Part shown: positions 35,131-43,108 of the stretch, piece after piece
Position numbering within the stretch: position 1 is the first letter of the stretch
Layout of the letters: every line of letters begins with the position of its first letter
From: Ferrovibrio xuzhouensis
GTDB taxonomy: Bacteria > Pseudomonadota > Alphaproteobacteria > Ferrovibrionales > Ferrovibrionaceae
Assembly: GCF_042648965.1 (NCBI RefSeq)
Contig: NZ_JBHRYJ010000006.1
Span: 62,001 to 126,000, forward strand
DNA: 64,000 nucleotides
Direction: 5' to 3'
Notes under the pieces: model-generated
Database searches by the model: none
Seen by the model: only the letters and a program-made list of their open reading frames with translations
What the model was told of the DNA's origin: nothing
Translations under genes and position numbers: made by a program

Positions 35131-35508
35131 ATGTTCGACCACATCTCCATCGGCGTAAGCGACCGGGCCCGCAGCACAGCTTTCTACGACGCGGCGCTGA
35201 AGCCGCTCGGCATCACCCGGCTGTATGACGGTGAGCACGGTGTCGGTTATGGCACGACGCGCGCGCAGTTCTGGCTCAATCCCAGCACCAGCCCGGCCCC
35301 GCGCAATCCCGCCTCCGGCTGCCACATCTGTTTCCGCACCGACAGCCGCGGCGCCGTGCAGGCCTTCCATGCCCTGGCGCTGAACCATGGCGGCGAGGAT
35401 GACGGCGGCCCCGGCATCCGCCCGCAATATGCGCCCGGCTATTATGCCGCCTTCGTCTGCGATCCCGACGGCTACCGCATCGAGGCCGTCACCTTCTCCG
35501 CCGAGTAA
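35131..35508 (+). CDS. VOC (glyoxalase/bleomycin-resistance) family protein
   Basis: A 125-residue metalloenzyme-fold protein beginning MFDHISIGVSDRARSTAFYDAALKPLG, a standard VOC opening, and ending DPDGYRIEAVTF with the usual C-terminal metal-ligand Glu. The catalytic activity is unassigned. It starts two bases after the EamA stop behind AAAGGAGG and three bases before the aminotransferase gene, so the three form one transcript. Confidence 0.88.
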   Translation: MFDHISIGVSDRARSTAFYDAALKPLGITRLYDGEHGVGYGTTRAQFWLNPSTSPAPRNPASGCHICFRTDSRGAVQAFHALALNHGGEDDGGPGIRPQYAPGYYAAFVCDPDGYRIEAVTFSAE

Positions 35509-35511
35509 GCC

Positions 35512-36714
35512 ATGCCCGCCGCACCCGACCTGCCTGCCGCTTTCGCCCCGCCGCCGCAGCCCTCGCCGCGCAGCGATGTCGAGATCTACCGCATGTGGGA
35601 GATCTACAAGGCCGTGAATGCCCGGGTGAAGGCGGGCGGCGAAGTCGTCAACCTGCTGGTCGGCGAACCGACCCTGCCGCCGTCGCCCAAAGTTGTGGCG
35701 GCAGCCAGCCGGGCGCTGAGCGACGGCCGCACCATCGGCTATACCGAGGCCCTCGGCATGCCTTCCCTGCGCGAGGGCATCGCACAGCTCTATCGCCGCC
35801 GTCACGGCCTCGACATCCCGGCCGCGCGCATCGCCGTCACCGTCGGCACATCGTCGGGGCTGCTGCTGGCCTTCCTGGCCGCCTTCGAGGCCGGGCAGAC
35901 CGTGGCCGTGGTCGAGCCGAGCTATCCGGCCTATCGCGGCACGCTCAAAGCCGTGAACCTGGTGCCATACCGCCTCGGCACCGATGCCGCGACGCGCTAC
36001 CAGGTGACGCCGGCGATGATCGACGCCTTGCCGCCCGAAGTCGCCGGCGTGGTGGTGGCGAGCCCGGCCAACCCGACCGGCACCATGCTGACGGCGGCCG
36101 AGTTGAAAGCCATTCATGCCGCCTGCCGCCGCCGCGGCCTGTGGCTGATCGTCGACGAGCTGTATCACGGCGTCACCTACGACCGCCCGGCCGACACCGC
36201 GCTGGCCGCCGGCGACGACGTCATCGTCATCAACGGCTTTTCGAAATTCTGGGGCATGACCGGCTGGCGCATCGGCTGGCTGGTGCTGCCCGAACGGCTG
36301 GTGCCGCGCATCGAGGCGCTGCACGGCAGCCTGCAGATCTCGGCGCCGACCCTGTCGCAGATCGCCGCCATCGCAGCGCTGGAGACCGACGACGAAATGA
36401 CCGCCCGCGTTTCAGCCTACGCGCGCAACCGCGACGCCCTGCTGGCCGCCCTGCCGCGTTTCGGCATCACCCGCTTCGCGCCGCCCGACGGCGCCTTCTA
36501 TCTCTATGCCGATATCGGCGATTTCACCGACGACAGCGTCGCCTTCTGCCGGCGCATGCTGGACGAGACCGGCGTGGTCACCGCGCCGGGTGTCGATTTC
36601 GACACCATGCAGGGCCGGCATTACCTGCGCTTCTCGTTCTGCATGGACGAGGCGGTGGTGGCCGAGGCGATCCGCCGGCTGGAGTCGTGGTTCGCCGCAC
36701 AGAACCGACGATAG
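35512..36714 (+). CDS. Class I/II pyridoxal-phosphate aminotransferase
   Basis: A 400-residue aspartate-aminotransferase-fold enzyme transferring amino groups between an amino acid and a 2-oxoacid. Family features are TIGYTEALGMPSLREGIAQLY, SPANPTGTML, and LIVDELYHGVTYD. The PLP Lys245 is in NGFSKFWGMTGWRIGW, and an Arg in the C-terminal HYLRFSF binds the substrate carboxylate. The substrate is not predictable. It lies in the EamA-VOC transcript next to an Lrp regulator, suggesting amino-acid turnover. Confidence 0.9.
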   Translation: MPAAPDLPAAFAPPPQPSPRSDVEIYRMWEIYKAVNARVKAGGEVVNLLVGEPTLPPSPKVVAAASRALSDGRTIGYTEALGMPSLREGIAQLYRRRHGLDIPAARIAVTVGTSSGLLLAFLAAFEAGQTVAVVEPSYPAYRGTLKAVNLVPYRLGTDAATRYQVTPAMIDALPPEVAGVVVASPANPTGTMLTAAELKAIHAACRRRGLWLIVDELYHGVTYDRPADTALAAGDDVIVINGFSKFWGMTGWRIGWLVLPERLVPRIEALHGSLQISAPTLSQIAAIAALETDDEMTARVSAYARNRDALLAALPRFGITRFAPPDGAFYLYADIGDFTDDSVAFCRRMLDETGVVTAPGVDFDTMQGRHYLRFSFCMDEAVVAEAIRRLESWFAAQNRR

Positions 36715-36732
36715 CGGACCGGCGCCAGCGGC

Positions 36733-37926
36733 TCAGTCGAGCTGCAGCACCTGCCATTTCAGATAGGCGCTTTCCGGCACATGCGGGTGCACCGGATGGT
36801 CGGGGCCGGCGCCACCGGAGAAGACGATCCGGCCGTTGCGGCCGGACTGGCCGAGGCCGATGGCGACTTCCTTGGCGAACAACTCGCCCGGCAGCAGATG
36901 GGCACAGCAGGCGACGAACCAGAAGCCGCCCGGCGCCACCAGCGGTGCCGCCAGCTTGGCGAGCTTGCGATAGGCGCGGCTGCCGGGGCCGAGGTCCTTG
37001 CGGCTTTTGACGAAGTTGGGCGGATCGGTAATGACGATGCCGAAGCGCGCGCCTTCCGCGTTCAGTTTCTCCAGCGCCTCGAAGCCGTCCGCCTTCTCGA
37101 ACCGCGCGATGCGGTCGAGACCGTTCGCTTTCGCCGCCTGCGTCGCCAGCGTGATGCCGAGTTCGGACCGGTCGATGCCACGGACCGATTTCGCGCCGGC
37201 CTTTGCCGCGGTCAGCGCGAAGGCACCGGTATGGCAATAGCAGTCGAGCACATCCTGGCCGGCTGACAGCGACGCCATCTTCGCGCGCGCCTCGGCGAGG
37301 TCGTAATACCACCCGGTCTTCTGGCCTTCGAGCAGGTCGAGGGCAAACTGCAGGCCGCCCTCCTCCACCTGCGGCAGCGGATCGATGCTGCCCTGCGCCA
37401 GCCGGATCTCTTCTTCGAGGCCTTCCAGCTTGCGCACCGGTGAATCATTGCGCAGCACAATGGCGCGCGGCTGCAGCACCGCCTGCAGGGCCTGCAGCAG
37501 CAGTGGCGTCAGCACCTCCGCACCGGCGGTATTGGCCTGCACGGCAACCGCATCGCCGAAGCGGTCGATGATGAAGCCCGGCATGCCGTCGGCCTCCGCA
37601 TGCACCAGCCGATAGAATGGCGCGCGGAAAAAACGCTGACGCAGCGCCAGCGCGCTGTGCAGCCGGGCAGCGAGGAATTTTTCGTCTATGCGCGCACCGG
37701 TGTCAGTCGACCACAGACGTGCCGCAATCAGCGAATGCGGATTGAAACTCGCGACGCCGATGCCGCCGCCATGGGCATCGAACACGCGCACCAGACTGCC
37801 TGGCGGCAATGCCTTCGCCGTTTGGTCGAGTTCCAGTTCGTTCGAGTATATCCAAGGGTGGCCACCCTTAACGCGTCGTTCCTCGCGCGGTTTCACGCGC
37901 AGAGCGGGCAACGATGAAGCAGGCAT
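36733..37926 (-). CDS. Class I rRNA (cytosine-C5) methyltransferase, RlmI-like
   Basis: A 397-residue SAM-dependent methyltransferase with an N-terminal PUA-like RNA-binding domain (VKPREERRVKGGHPWIYSNEL). The Rossmann catalytic domain holds motif I VLDCYCHTGAFAL and motif IV ITDPPNFVKSRKDL. RlmI methylates C1962 of 23S rNA in E. coli, and this protein fits the same group (COG1092). The ATG at 37926 is preferred to an in-frame TTG two codons upstream. Its 5' end faces the HIT gene. Confidence 0.88.
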   Translation of the reverse strand: MPASSLPALRVKPREERRVKGGHPWIYSNELELDQTAKALPPGSLVRVFDAHGGGIGVASFNPHSLIAARLWSTDTGARIDEKFLAARLHSALALRQRFFRAPFYRLVHAEADGMPGFIIDRFGDAVAVQANTAGAEVLTPLLLQALQAVLQPRAIVLRNDSPVRKLEGLEEEIRLAQGSIDPLPQVEEGGLQFALDLLEGQKTGWYYDLAEARAKMASLSAGQDVLDCYCHTGAFALTAAKAGAKSVRGIDRSELGITLATQAAKANGLDRIARFEKADGFEALEKLNAEGARFGIVITDPPNFVKSRKDLGPGSRAYRKLAKLAAPLVAPGGFWFVACCAHLLPGELFAKEVAIGLGQSGRNGRIVFSGGAGPDHPVHPHVPESAYLKWQVLQLD

Positions 37927-38000
37927 GGACAAGCCCTCAGGGTTTGGTTTATCTGCGCGATCCGATATCCGATCGGGACAGGGAAAGCGAGCTTTATAAG

Positions 38001-38411
38001 ATGTTCACACTGCACGACCAGTTGCGCCGCGACACGCTGCCTGTCTGTCGCATGAAGCTTTGCCTCGTGCAGCTGATGAACGACGCCCAGTACCCTTGGC
38101 TGATCCTGATCCCCGCCGCCGAGAACCTGACCGAGATCGCCGACCTGAACGAAAAGCAGCGCAAGCTGCTGATCAACGAGATCGCCCAGGCCGAACGCGT
38201 CCTGCTGCATGTGTTCCAGCCGCACAAGCTGAATGTCGGCGCACTCGGCAACATGGTACCCCAGTTGCACATCCATGTCGCCGCCCGCTTCCGGGAAGAC
38301 CCGGCCTGGCCGGGACCGATCTGGGGCAAGCTGCCGGCAAAGCCCTATGACGACGGCGCGCTGCGCGCTACAATCGCCAAGCTGCAGAACGCCTTCATCG
38401 CGCGGGTCTGA
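38001..38411 (+). CDS. HIT-domain protein
   Basis: Histidine-triad nucleotide-binding-fold protein, predicted cytoplasmic hydrolase or transferase of nucleotide conjugates. The motif reads PQLHIHVAARF, so two of the three classical His are present and the third is replaced. The same replacement is usual in this bacterial HIT subgroup, which continues DPAWPGPIWG. Starting at 38001 (MFTLHDQLRRDTLP) gives 136 residues, normal for the group. An upstream ATG at 37914 would add 29 residues and overlap the divergent methyltransferase gene by 13 bases. Confidence 0.85.
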   Translation: MFTLHDQLRRDTLPVCRMKLCLVQLMNDAQYPWLILIPAAENLTEIADLNEKQRKLLINEIAQAERVLLHVFQPHKLNVGALGNMVPQLHIHVAARFREDPAWPGPIWGKLPAKPYDDGALRATIAKLQNAFIARV

Positions 38412-38483
38412 CGCCGGGCGGCCCGGCTTTCACGTCCTGGCCGCCTGCCCGTCTTTCAGGTCCCTCTGTTCCGGTGTGACACC

Positions 38484-38822
38484 ATGTCGGATCCCGTGCT
38501 TTCCAGCGCCATGCTTTCCACTGACGCCATCGAACTTGTCGGCATGATCGCCGGCGGCCTGACCACGCTGGCCTATGTGCCACAGGTGGTGAAGGTCTGG
38601 CGCAGCCGGTCGGCCCGCGACATCTCGCTCGGCATGTTCCTGCTGATGAATGCCGGCATCCTGCTGTGGCTCGTCTACGGCCTGCTGATCGGCTCGCCCG
38701 GCCTGATTGCCGCCAATGGCGTCACGCTCGGCCTGACTGTTGCCGTGCTGGTCGCCAAGCTGAGATTCGACCGCCTGCCCACCGCCCCCGTGCTCGCCGA
38801 GCCGGCATCAGATTCAGTCTGA
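38484..38822 (+). CDS. SemiSWEET-type sugar transporter (PQ-loop protein)
   Basis: A 112-residue membrane protein with one three-helix bundle (about residues 15-95) containing the PQ motif AYVPQVVKVWRSRSARDISL. SemiSWEETs dimerise to let mono- or disaccharides diffuse across the membrane. MLSTDAIELVG at 38511 is an alternative start that would still hold all helices. No sugar-metabolism genes are adjacent. Confidence 0.85.
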   Translation: MSDPVLSSAMLSTDAIELVGMIAGGLTTLAYVPQVVKVWRSRSARDISLGMFLLMNAGILLWLVYGLLIGSPGLIAANGVTLGLTVAVLVAKLRFDRLPTAPVLAEPASDSV

Positions 38823-38870
38823 GCCCTGTGGGCTTGTATGCCCGGACTGGCGGCCCGTCCGTCGCCAGCG

Positions 38871-38876
38871 TATAAT
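38871..38876 (+). promoter_or_regulatory. -10 element giving a possible leaderless mRNA
   Basis: A perfect TATAAT at 38871-38876 would place the first transcribed base at about 38883, exactly the A of the ATG of the TAXI gene. No good Shine-Dalgarno site lies between them. No convincing -35 hexamer was found. Confidence 0.35.
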
Positions 38877-38882
38877 TGAAGC

Positions 38883-39956
38883 ATGCGCCGCCGGGATTTC
38901 CTCGCCTCATCCGTCGCGGCCGGCATCGCTGCCGGCCTGCTGCCGGGTGGGGCCGTCACGGCAACAGCCCAGGACAGCAGCGCCCCCGAAGCATCGGCTG
39001 GCGCTCCGGCTGGCGCTCCGGCCGGCGGCGGCAGCTTCTTTCGCATCCTGACCGGTTCGGCCCATACCACTGCCTTTCCGGTCGGCACCCTGATCGCCTC
39101 GGCGATTTCCAATCCGCCGGGCAGCCGGCCCTGTGACCGTGGCGGCTCCTGTGGCGTGCCGGGCCTGATCGCGGTCGCCCTGACCAGCCCCGGCTCGGTC
39201 GCCAATATCGCCGCCGTCACCAACGGCAGCGTCGAATCCGGCTTCGCCCAGGCCGACCTGATCTATTCCGCCTATAGTGGCGAGGGCGTCTATTTCCGCC
39301 GCGCCAAGCAACCTAACCTGCGCGTCCTGGCCAACCTGTATCCCGAGACGGTGCATCTCGTGGTCCGCCGCGGCAGTGGCATCGACAGCATCACCGACCT
39401 GCCGGGCAAGCGCCTCTCGATCGATCGCACCGGCTCGGGCACCCGCTTCAATGCCGAGATCATCCTCGCCGCCTATGGCCTGCGGCTGAACCAGATGAAA
39501 GTGCTGGAAGTCGATCCCGGCGAGGCCACCGATCTGCTGACCCGTGGCGAACTGGATGCGTTTTTCCTGATCTCGGGACAGCCGGCGCCGACGGTGGGCG
39601 ATCTGACCGCGCGCGGCGTCGCCGATCTGGTGCCATTGGCCGGCAAGCAGATCGACGGTGCCTTGAAGCGCCACCGGTTCTTCAGCCGCGATATCATCCC
39701 GCTCGGCACCTATACCGATGTCGGCGAGGTCGAGACGCTCAGCATCGGCATGCAGTGGGTGGTCGCCGACAGCCTGGACGAGGATCTCGCCTATCAGGTG
39801 GTGCGGGCCCTGTGGCGCCCGCAGAACCGCAAGATTCTCGATTCCGGCGTCGCGACGGCGCAGAAAATCCGCCTCGGCACCGCCGTCACCGGCCTGTCGA
39901 CGCCGTTGCATCCGGGCGCCGAACGCTTCTACCGCGAACTGCGCCTCATCACCTGA
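38883..39956 (+). CDS. Orphan TAXI-family solute-binding protein
   Basis: A 357-residue exported protein with a twin-arginine-like leader (MRRRDFLASSVAAGIAAG) and a low-complexity Ala/Gly/Pro linker (residues about 38-50). The TAXI domain shows FRILTGSAHTTAFPVGTLIASAIS, LPGKRLSIDRTGSGTRFNAE and the terminal PLHPGAERFYRELRL. A CDRGGSCGVPG segment with two Cys is unusual. No TRAP permease gene adjoins it, so it may share a permease encoded elsewhere or act as a sensor subunit. Confidence 0.87.
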   Translation: MRRRDFLASSVAAGIAAGLLPGGAVTATAQDSSAPEASAGAPAGAPAGGGSFFRILTGSAHTTAFPVGTLIASAISNPPGSRPCDRGGSCGVPGLIAVALTSPGSVANIAAVTNGSVESGFAQADLIYSAYSGEGVYFRRAKQPNLRVLANLYPETVHLVVRRGSGIDSITDLPGKRLSIDRTGSGTRFNAEIILAAYGLRLNQMKVLEVDPGEATDLLTRGELDAFFLISGQPAPTVGDLTARGVADLVPLAGKQIDGALKRHRFFSRDIIPLGTYTDVGEVETLSIGMQWVVADSLDEDLAYQVVRALWRPQNRKILDSGVATAQKIRLGTAVTGLSTPLHPGAERFYRELRLIT

Positions 39957-39978
39957 GGCCCGAGTGCCTGGGCGCCGG

Positions 39979-40641
39979 TCAGTTCTCCGGCAGCGGCGCC
40001 TCGCCCTTCGCCCCGGCGATCCAGTCCTGCATCGCCGGATGGGCATAGATCGCATCCACATAAGTCGCCGAGACCGGATCAAGTTTCACGCCGTAGGTGC
40101 GAAAGCGGGTCGCCACCGGGGCATACATGCAGTCGGCGACACTGAAGCGGCCGAACAGGAAGGGCCCGCCCTCCTCACCCTCGATGTCGCCGAAGCGGCC
40201 GCGGCAGTCCTGCCAGATCTGCTGCACCCGGGCGATGTCGGCGCGGGCTTCCTCGCCGGCAACGCCGGAGGTCGTGCCCTTGCTGTGAATGTCCATCGGC
40301 AGGTCACGGCGCAGGCCGGTAAAGCCGGCATGCATCTCGGTCGACACCGCGCGGGCGACGGCACGGGCGCGCGGGTCGGACGGCCACAGGCCGACATAGG
40401 GAAACGCCTCGGCGAGATACTCGCAGATCGCCAGACTCTCCCAGACCAGCAGGTCGCCATGGGTGAGTACCGGCACCTTGCCGGCCGGCGAATGGGCGAT
40501 GATCTTCGCCCTGGTCTCCGGCTGGCGCAGGGTGACCATGACCTCCTCGAAAGGCTCGCCGGTGGCTTTCAGCGCCAGCCAGGGCCGCAGGCTCCAGCTC
40601 GAGTAATTCTTGTTGCCGATAACGATCACGAGGTCGGCCAA
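39979..40641 (-). CDS. Glutathione S-transferase family protein
   Basis: A 220-residue two-domain protein. The thioredoxin-like N-terminal part begins LVIVIGNKNYSSWSLRPWLALK (candidate catalytic Ser) and holds the glutathione-binding PAGKVPVL and WESLAICEYLAE. The helical C-terminal domain ends near AHPAMQDWIAGA. There is no ATG in range. A TTG at 40641 has GGAG seven bases upstream and matches the family N-terminus. It is divergent from the aminopeptidase gene (94 bases). Confidence 0.87.
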   Translation of the reverse strand: MADLVIVIGNKNYSSWSLRPWLALKATGEPFEEVMVTLRQPETRAKIIAHSPAGKVPVLTHGDLLVWESLAICEYLAEAFPYVGLWPSDPRARAVARAVSTEMHAGFTGLRRDLPMDIHSKGTTSGVAGEEARADIARVQQIWQDCRGRFGDIEGEEGGPFLFGRFSVADCMYAPVATRFRTYGVKLDPVSATYVDAIYAHPAMQDWIAGAKGEAPLPEN

Positions 40642-40735
40642 GGTCGGTCTCCGTCTGTTTCGTGGCGCTGCCAAAACCCTTATAAACGAGAGCCATAGTG
40701 CCGCCCAGCCACGAGTTCCGTCGAAGAGGCCTGCC

Positions 40736-42124
40736 GTGACCGCCACCCTGACCGCCAAGACCCCCGCCGCCACCCCGGTCGAGACCTATACGCCGAAGCA
40801 GTGGACCGCGCGGCGCAGTCGCGAAAAGCCGGCCGTGACCGCCTGGGCCGCCGCCCAGGGTTTTACAGCAAAGCCCGGCCAGGTGCTGGTGCTGCCCGAC
40901 AACCGCAGCGGGCGGGCGGCCCGCGTGCTGGCCGGGATCGGCGAGACGCCCGACCTGTGGTCCTGGGCCGCCATCGCCCAGGCCCTGCCCGAAGGCGAAT
41001 ACCGGCTGGCCGACAGCAAAGCCGGCGACGATGCGGCGCTGGGCTGGGCGCTGGCCGGCTACCGCTTCGACCGCTACCGCAAACCGGCCGCCGGCAAGAA
41101 GGGCAAGCCGAAGCTGGTCTGGCCCGCCAAGGCCAACCGCGCCCGCGTGATCGCCCTCTACGAGGCCATCGTGCTGGCCCGCGACCTGATCAATACCCCG
41201 GCGGCCGACATGGGTCCGGCCGACCTGGCCGAAGCCGCCCGCGCCGCGGCACTGATCGGTGGCGCCCAGTTCAACTGCATCATCGGCGACGAACTGCTGG
41301 AACAGAATTATCCCATGGTGCATGCGGTCGGCCGTGCCTCCAATCGCCTGCCGCGCCTGATCGACCTCGTCTGGGGCAACCCGAAGCACCCGAAACTCAC
41401 TCTGGTCGGCAAGGGCGTCTGCTTCGACACCGGCGGCCTCAACCTCAAGCCCTCGGCCGGCATGCTGCTGATGAAGAAGGACATGGGCGGCGCCGCTGTG
41501 GTGCTGGGGCTGGCCACCGCGATCATGGCGATGAAGCTGCCAGTGCGGCTGCGCGTGCTGATCGCCGCAGTCGAGAACAGCGTCTCGGGCAATGCCATGC
41601 GGCCGGGCGACGTGCTGACCAGCCGCAAGGGGCTGACCGTCGAGATCGGCAATACCGATGCCGAAGGCCGGCTGGTGCTGGCCGATGCGCTGGCTGAGGC
41701 CGATGGCGAGAAACCCGACTGGCTGATCGACTGCGCGACGCTGACCGGCGCTGCCCGCGTCGCCGTCGGCCCCGACCTGCCGGCGCTGTATAGCAACGAC
41801 GACGCGATGGCGCAGTCCCTGCTCGAGGCCGGCCGTGCCGCCGCCGATCCGCTGTGGCACATGCCGCTGTACAAGCCCTACCGCGAATACATCGAGGGCA
41901 AGGTCGCCGATATCAGCAATTCGGGCGACACGCCGTTCGCCGGCTCGATCACGGCGGCCCTGTTCCTCAACGAATTCGTCGAGAAGACGAAGTCCTGGGC
42001 GCATCTCGACATGTTCGCCTGGATGCCGCGTGCCCGGCCCGGCCGCCCGTTCGGTGCCGAGGCCACCGGCCTGCGCGCCATGTTCACCGCCATCGAAAAA
42101 CGCTACGCCGGTCGCCGGCGCTAG
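40736..42124 (+). CDS. M17 leucyl aminopeptidase
   Basis: Two-metal cytosolic aminopeptidase that removes N-terminal residues from peptides. The 462-residue protein has the metal and catalytic motifs VGKGVCFDTGGLNLKP, LLMKKDMGGAAVVLG and the family signature NTDAEGRLVLADAL. A GTG at 40736, six bases after AAGAGG, is the best start. The earlier in-frame TTG/ATG readings overlap the GST gene and lack similarity. Tandem hairpins follow the stop. Confidence 0.93.
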   Translation: MTATLTAKTPAATPVETYTPKQWTARRSREKPAVTAWAAAQGFTAKPGQVLVLPDNRSGRAARVLAGIGETPDLWSWAAIAQALPEGEYRLADSKAGDDAALGWALAGYRFDRYRKPAAGKKGKPKLVWPAKANRARVIALYEAIVLARDLINTPAADMGPADLAEAARAAALIGGAQFNCIIGDELLEQNYPMVHAVGRASNRLPRLIDLVWGNPKHPKLTLVGKGVCFDTGGLNLKPSAGMLLMKKDMGGAAVVLGLATAIMAMKLPVRLRVLIAAVENSVSGNAMRPGDVLTSRKGLTVEIGNTDAEGRLVLADALAEADGEKPDWLIDCATLTGAARVAVGPDLPALYSNDDAMAQSLLEAGRAAADPLWHMPLYKPYREYIEGKVADISNSGDTPFAGSITAALFLNEFVEKTKSWAHLDMFAWMPRARPGRPFGAEATGLRAMFTAIEKRYAGRRR

Positions 42125-42148
42125 ACTCGCTTTCCGTCTTTGCGACGG

Positions 42149-42191
42149 CCGCCCCAACCGGGGCGGTAACAGCGGGCTGCTCTGCCCGCTG
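42149..42191 (+). terminator. Two tandem hairpins after the aminopeptidase gene
   Basis: Stem CCGCCCC / GGGGCGG with a four-base loop (42149-42166) is followed three bases later by stem CAGCGGGC / GCCCGCTG with a six-base loop (42170-42191). A run of seven T appears about 40 bases further on. They may form a termination region or a structured 3' end. Confidence 0.5.
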
Positions 42192-42244
42192 CGGTTGGAT
42201 AAATCCCGGTTTTCCCGATCTTTCCTGCTGTTTTTTTGCCCCGA

Positions 42245-42294
42245 TCACAGGCTGGTCACAGGGGTCACAGGCTTGTCGGTCGCGTGGTCACAGG
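42245..42294 (+). repeat. Four TCACAGG repeats upstream of small membrane-protein gene
   Basis: TCACAGG begins at 42245, 42256, 42265 and 42288, three of the copies within GGTCACAGG. The spacing is 11, 9 and 23 bases. The array ends about 68 bases before the start codon of the 62-residue protein. Repeated same-direction sites suggest regulator binding or a small tandem array. Confidence 0.6.
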
Positions 42295-42362
42295 GCCGTG
42301 GCTAGGCTTCTTTCCAACAAGCCAAGTGCATTTCAGAAAATTCTTTGACAGGAGATACGACC

Positions 42363-42551
42363 ATGCCTTTCCCCGGAATCGCTTTTTTCATCGTCCTCGC
42401 TTTGCTGCAGTTCTTTGTTGTCGCCGATAATCTGGTCAGCTGGTTCCATCTCGACGAGATGATCGCCGTGCAGGTCGCGGCGTTTCTCAGCGGCCTGCCT
42501 TTATTCGCGTGTTTCTACCTGATGCGCGAAGAAGCCGATATAGATGCCTGA
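42363..42551 (+). CDS. Small membrane protein of unknown function
   Basis: A 62-residue protein with two predicted helices, FPGIAFFIVLALLQFFVVADNLV (about residues 3-24) and MIAVQVAAFLSGLPLFACFYL (about 34-54), and an acidic C-terminal end. AGGAGA lies eight bases before the ATG, a strong ribosome site. Lower GC at the start and the clean two-helix pattern support a real gene. No family was recognised. It stands alone, after the structured and repeat-bearing region, and is convergent with the TfoX-domain gene. Confidence 0.7.
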   Translation: MPFPGIAFFIVLALLQFFVVADNLVSWFHLDEMIAVQVAAFLSGLPLFACFYLMREEADIDA

Positions 42552-42619
42552 GGAAGCATCTGCTCCGCCGGCTGGCGGGGATTGATCAGCCGTCATTTCG
42601 CGGCATGGAAACAGGGCGC

Positions 42620-43105
42620 TCACCGAGCGTCCTGTTTTCTTTTGGGAGCGGCTTTTCTTTTGGGCACGGCTGTCTTTTTCACCGCCTTCGGCTTCGACAT
42701 CTTTACCGTCTTGGGTTTCGCCGCGGGCTTTTTCGCCGCCTTCACCGCCGCCGGCTTCACGCGTTTCGGCTTTTTCGTCGTCGCGGCGATGCGAATCGCA
42801 TCCATGGCCCAGCGCCGCAGTTCGTCCGGGTCCATCAGCACATCTTCGGGCAGTTCGTACCAGCGCTGCACCTCGCGCCGGCCGGTGCTGCGGGTATACC
42901 AGAAGGGCTCCATGCCGGCCGCCTGGTAGCGCGGCCGCGTCGCATCGTCGACCACGAAGAACAGCCGGCTGGATTTGGTGATCATGGCGAACTGCACGCC
43001 ATCCATGGTCAGACCGGTGCCGGAAAAGAACCGCACCGGCCGCACCGGACCCAGTCCCGCCATGCAGTCGAGCACGAAATCCACGTAATCGCTGTCTGCC
43101 GCCAT
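42620..43105 (-). CDS. TfoX/Sxy N-terminal-domain protein with histone-H1-like Lys/Ala tail
   Basis: A 161-residue protein. Residues 1-105 match the TfoX N-terminal domain (YVDFVLDCMAGLGPVRPVRFFSGTGLTMDGVQFAMI). Residues 110-161 are a Lys/Ala/Pro-rich tail with repeated AKKPAAKP-like units, similar to bacterial H1-like and Hc1-type tails. Such a tail suggests DNA or RNA binding. TfoX proteins of gamma-proteobacteria control competence, but the role in alphaproteobacteria is not established. It begins three bases after the slipin stop, so it belongs to the nfeD-slipin transcript. Confidence 0.82.
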   Translation of the reverse strand: MAADSDYVDFVLDCMAGLGPVRPVRFFSGTGLTMDGVQFAMITKSSRLFFVVDDATRPRYQAAGMEPFWYTRSTGRREVQRWYELPEDVLMDPDELRRWAMDAIRIAATTKKPKRVKPAAVKAAKKPAAKPKTVKMSKPKAVKKTAVPKRKAAPKRKQDAR

Positions 43106-43108
43106 CGG

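Noticed and set aside
37914..38000. Upstream extension of the HIT gene
   Set aside because: It would overlap the divergent methyltransferase start and lengthen the protein beyond its subgroup. Kept only as an alternative.
38271..38303. Broken active site in the HIT protein
   Set aside because: Only two His remain of the triad, but this replacement is usual in the bacterial subgroup that continues DPAWPGPIW, so it is not evidence of a pseudogene.
39001..39033. Short GGCGCTCCG repeats near 39000 as a mobile or CRISPR-like repeat
   Set aside because: They encode an Ala/Gly/Pro linker inside the orphan TAXI protein. There are only two or three units and no spacers.
42345..42350. TTGACA as a -35 element for the 62-residue gene
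   Set aside because: It lies directly before the ribosome site and leaves no room for a -10 element and transcription start before the start codon.
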